7,741 bases of DNA. It comes from Caldisericia bacterium. GTDB lineage: Bacteria > Caldisericota > Caldisericia > UBA6126 > JAGPKI01. A program made the position numbers and the translations under genes. The stretch lies in contig JAGPKI010000069.1 of NCBI GenBank assembly GCA_018054005.1, forward strand, positions 1 through 7,741. The letters run 5' to 3'. The notes beneath the pieces are model-generated. The model saw only the letters and a list, made by a program, of their open reading frames with translations, was not told the origin of the DNA and made no database searches. This document shows positions 5,333-7,741 of the stretch, one piece after another. Position 1 is the first letter of the stretch. The number at the start of each line of letters is the position of its first letter.

Positions 5333-7718
5333 CTGTTTTTAGCATATAAACATATTGTTCATCTTTTCGCAACACTGCCATAATATTGTGTTGGCCATCA
5401 TTATCAAAAATCCATTTATATTCATAAGGTGGTTCGGTAATAGAAGCTACTCTTTTATTGTCAATATAAAGCTCTACAACATTACCCAAATCATTAAAAA
5501 TATCGAATCTTAAAGTGATTTCTTCGTTAACTTTACATTCTGAAGGTGAAAAATATATGGAAAGAGGAGGTTTATGAATGTTACAATATATTGTTGGTTC
5601 TGTTCCTTTTAAAAAGGCTTTTTCTTCAGTTTCTGTGCACCACTCATTGGCAAGAAGCCCACTTTCCTTACAAATTTTTCTATAGACAAATTCTTCTCTA
5701 TGTATTGGACAATATAAAGTTGGTTCAGAACCGGCTATATAGCTACTTGAAACAACTCTATTGGATGGACAATCCGGTATTGCAAGAAGCCCGCTATCTC
5801 TACAAATACCTGTTGTTATAATATTTTCAGAGTTTTTCAAAAATTTCTCTTTCGAAAGAGTATATTGTATTTTTAGAAGACAATTTTTTACCATTGGTGC
5901 TGCAAAAGATGAGCCCCATAGCTTTGCACCAGGAAGAGGTACTTCCCTTGAGTCTCTTCCAACCCACGAGCATACTACTATTTCTGGGGTATATCCAACA
6001 AACCAACCACTTAAAAAATCTTCAGATGTTCCAGTTTTACCAGCCACTTCAAATGGCATATAACCTATTACATTAGCAGCGACACTTCTAAAGAGATCAT
6101 TCATTAAAATAGCTGTTTCTTTTTTAATGACTTTTGTTCGATTTAAATGATGCTCATATAGGAGTTTATCGTCTTTTGTAGTGATTTTTTTAATGCATAT
6201 AGGTTCTGCTTTTTCGCCATTATTTGCAAGCACACTAAAAGCTGTTGCCATTTCAATAGGAGTGACTTCTAAACTTCCAATTGACATAGAGGGTACTGGA
6301 AGTATTTTACTGTTTATACCCATCTTTTCGGCATAATATGCCACTCTATCCCAACCACATCTTTGTGCAACTTTCACCGCACATATGTTAGACGATTTAA
6401 CTAAAGCCTCTCTAACTGTTAAAGGTCCAAAGTATTGATTTTCACCAATCCATTCCTCTGGTTTCCACATTTTTTCTTGATCCTGCATACTCAATTCTTC
6501 ACTTGTTATTATTGTTCCTGTCCCAACAACGCCATTTTCAATGGCAGTAGTGTAGTCAAATATTTTAAAAAGGGATCCAGGCTGTCTTGGAGAGGTACAT
6601 CTATTAAATTGTGTATTTGAATAATCTCTTCCACCAACAAGAGCAAGTATTTCTCCACTTTTAGGGTCCATTGCAAGTATTTGCCCTTGTGGTTGAATAA
6701 CACCAATTTTATCTTTTAAGTCCTTTTTGAAGTAGCCACTTTTTTCTGCATTTTTAAATGTTTCGTTAAGCGAAGCAGAAGCTTTATCTTGAATGTCTAA
6801 ATCAAGTGTTGTATAAATCTTCAACCCTTCTTTTAGTAATACATCTTCTGGAAACATCTCAAGAACTTTCTGTTTAACATAATCTACAAAATAATATTTT
6901 GAATCTGTAAACTGCGTTCCCATCAATGTTTTAAGATTTATTTCCTCTTTCAAGGCATTTTGATATTCCTCTTCTGTAATAAATTTATTTCTAAGCATTT
7001 TATGAAGGACAACATTTCTATTTTCTATAGCGATCTCTTTATTAATCCACGGTGAATAAAGAGATGGTGCTGGTAATGTGCCAGCAATAAGCGCTGCTTC
7101 ACTAACACTTACTTCGCTAATTTTCTTACCAAAGAAATTGCGAGCTGCTGCTTCAACTCCATAGCATCTACCAGCGGGACTTGGACCAAAATATACATAA
7201 TTAAGATAATACTCAAGAATTTCATCTTTTGTGTATCTATTTTCAAGCTCGTTAGCTAAAATAACTTCTTTTATTTTTCTCGTAAATGTCTGTTCGGTGC
7301 TTAAAAATAATGCTCGAGCAAGTTGCTGACTTATAGTACTTCCACCCTCAACAATTCCTAAGTGAAATACATTTCTTATTGCTGCTCTTATTATTCCAAT
7401 TATGTCTGCTCCGCCATGTTCATAAAACCTTTCATCCTCAGAAGCAATTATGGCATTTCTAACATGTTTAGGAATCTCACTCAAAGGGACAGAAATTCTA
7501 TATTCATCTAATTGAACACTTGCAACGAAATTATCGTTTCTATCGAATATTTGCGATGAAATTTGTGGGTTCTCAGTAATATCTTCAATTTTTGGAAGCA
7601 TCACAAAGAGCTGATTTCTTAAAATGCCAAAAGATATTGAAATCACTGATAATATACAAGCAAAAAAGATTAAAATTATTGCAACTATTTTTTTAATTAA
7701 GTCAGTATTTAACTTCAA
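5313..7718 (-). CDS. Class A penicillin-binding protein (GT51 glycosyltransferase + transpeptidase), PBP-A
   Basis: This 801-aa bifunctional peptidoglycan synthase has a membrane anchor at about residues 9-32. GT51 motifs are EDERFYEH (catalytic Glu94), GGSTISQQLAR (125-135), RKIKE (147-151) and ILEYYLN (167-173). Transpeptidase motifs are SLFK (Ser382, Lys385), SSN (442-444) and KTGT (561-564). All are intact. Compared with PBP-B it has about four extra residues in the loop before CYGVEAA. The C-terminus has two Cys/His units (639-673 and 683-715) and then a beta-rich domain (716-801) resembling that of PBP-B. The start codon is TTG: GGAGG lies about 8 nt upstream and the hydrophobic anchor follows directly. 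The frame stays open to the window edge upstream, so a longer N-terminus is not excluded, but nothing supports it. It is the first gene of the operon that is visible; a gene upstream may overlap it. Confidence 0.94.
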   Translation of the reverse strand: MKLNTDLIKKIVAIILIFFACILSVISISFGILRNQLFVMLPKIEDITENPQISSQIFDRNDNFVASVQLDEYRISVPLSEIPKHVRNAIIASEDERFYEHGGADIIGIIRAAIRNVFHLGIVEGGSTISQQLARALFLSTEQTFTRKIKEVILANELENRYTKDEILEYYLNYVYFGPSPAGRCYGVEAAARNFFGKKISEVSVSEAALIAGTLPAPSLYSPWINKEIAIENRNVVLHKMLRNKFITEEEYQNALKEEINLKTLMGTQFTDSKYYFVDYVKQKVLEMFPEDVLLKEGLKIYTTLDLDIQDKASASLNETFKNAEKSGYFKKDLKDKIGVIQPQGQILAMDPKSGEILALVGGRDYSNTQFNRCTSPRQPGSLFKIFDYTTAIENGVVGTGTIITSEELSMQDQEKMWKPEEWIGENQYFGPLTVREALVKSSNICAVKVAQRCGWDRVAYYAEKMGINSKILPVPSMSIGSLEVTPIEMATAFSVLANNGEKAEPICIKKITTKDDKLLYEHHLNRTKVIKKETAILMNDLFRSVAANVIGYMPFEVAGKTGTSEDFLSGWFVGYTPEIVVCSWVGRDSREVPLPGAKLWGSSFAAPMVKNCLLKIQYTLSKEKFLKNSENIITTGICRDSGLLAIPDCPSNRVVSSSYIAGSEPTLYCPIHREEFVYRKICKESGLLANEWCTETEEKAFLKGTEPTIYCNIHKPPLSIYFSPSECKVNEEITLRFDIFNDLGNVVELYIDNKRVASITEPPYEYKWIFDNDGQHNIMAVLRKDEQYVYMLKTDVRVHK
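5574..5804 (-). repeat. Two Cys/His repeat units with a 132-nt (44-residue) period in PBP-A
   Basis: Unit 1 (5804-5700, residues 639-673) and unit 2 (5672-5574, residues 683-715) both read C-x10-C-x17/19-C-x2-H, with SGLLA after the first Cys and G(S/T)EPT before the CxIH end. The similarity is also visible in DNA: gcaagaagccc occurs at 5782-5792 and again at 5650-5660 on the plus strand, exactly 132 nt apart. This is an internal tandem duplication of one module, which PBP-B carries once. Confidence 0.75.
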
Positions 7719-7725
7719 ATAAATT

Positions 7726-7730
7726 CCTCC
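7726..7730 (-). promoter_or_regulatory. Ribosome binding site deciding the TTG start of PBP-A
   Basis: GGAGG on the minus strand, 7 nt before the TTG at 7718. No in-frame ATG exists between the site and the hydrophobic anchor; the ATG at 7734 is out of frame and stops after ten codons. This makes TTG the best-supported start. Confidence 0.75.
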
Positions 7731-7741
7731 ACATAAAAAAA

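Larger units (their letters stand above)
850..7718 (-). other. Putative five-gene operon PBP-A, PBP-B, tmk, darA, holB
   Basis: Five genes run in one direction with junctions of -20, -14, +24 and +3 nt, and no internal terminator is visible. The promoter must lie upstream, beyond 7741. I see no clear hairpin-plus-U terminator after holB either, so some transcripts may continue into the protease gene. Co-transcription is inferred from spacing alone. Confidence 0.7.

Noticed and set aside
5761..6063. Plus-strand open frame of 100 codons opposite PBP-A
   Set aside because: It lies entirely antisense to a well-conserved transpeptidase region, has no Shine-Dalgarno and no recognisable protein features; it is a by-product of the codon usage on the other strand.
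6509..6706. Minus-strand 65-codon frame inside PBP-A
   Set aside because: Out of frame within the transpeptidase domain, where the PBP-A frame has all conserved motifs.
1..7741. RNA genes, CRISPR repeats, insertion sequences, attachment sites, origin
   Set aside because: Nearly all bases are accounted for by coding sequence; the largest gap is 112 nt and holds a promoter. No cloverleaf, spaced direct repeats, terminal inverted repeats or transposase motifs were seen.

Overview
The window is a compact, AT-rich bacterial segment in which every gene I can support lies on the minus strand. It reads as one tightly packed operon running from about 7718 down to 850, followed by a separately promoted protease gene that leaves the window at its left edge. 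The tmk - darA (yaaQ-type) - holB order is characteristic of Bacillota. Together with the low G+C content and strong AAAGGAG / GGAGG ribosome binding sites, this suggests a Bacillota member or a related low-G+C lineage. I cannot name a genus from this sequence.

Layout in the direction of transcription. (1) 7718-5313: a class A penicillin-binding protein (PBP-A), 801 aa, TTG start. (2) 5332-2840: a second class A PBP (PBP-B), 830 aa, whose start overlaps the end of PBP-A by 20 nt. (3) 2853-2209: thymidylate kinase (tmk), overlapping PBP-B by 14 nt. (4) 2184-1855: a PII-like cyclic-di-AMP receptor of the DarA/PstA/YaaQ family, 109 aa. (5) 1851-850: DNA polymerase III delta-prime subunit (holB), starting 3 nt after the darA stop codon. 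(6) After a 112-nt intergenic stretch holding a near-consensus sigma-70-type promoter, 737-1 encodes the first 245 codons of a secreted subtilisin-like (S8) protease. Its catalytic Asp and His are visible; its catalytic Ser lies beyond the window.

How the genes work together. The two PBPs are bifunctional peptidoglycan glycosyltransferase/transpeptidases acting on the outer face of the membrane. Tmk makes dTDP for DNA synthesis, and HolB is part of the clamp loader. DarA senses cyclic-di-AMP, a messenger tied to turgor and cell-wall homeostasis in Gram-positive bacteria. Co-transcription of two cell-wall synthases with a c-di-AMP receptor and replication genes is the most suggestive feature of the layout, but the functional link is inference.

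I found no RNA gene, CRISPR array, insertion sequence, origin or other unknown machinery. This is mostly a housekeeping region. The points worth a second look are the tandem, diverged PBP pair with Cys/His repeats and a shared C-terminal beta-rich domain, an apparently arginine-poor LID in Tmk, and the overlapping-gene architecture.
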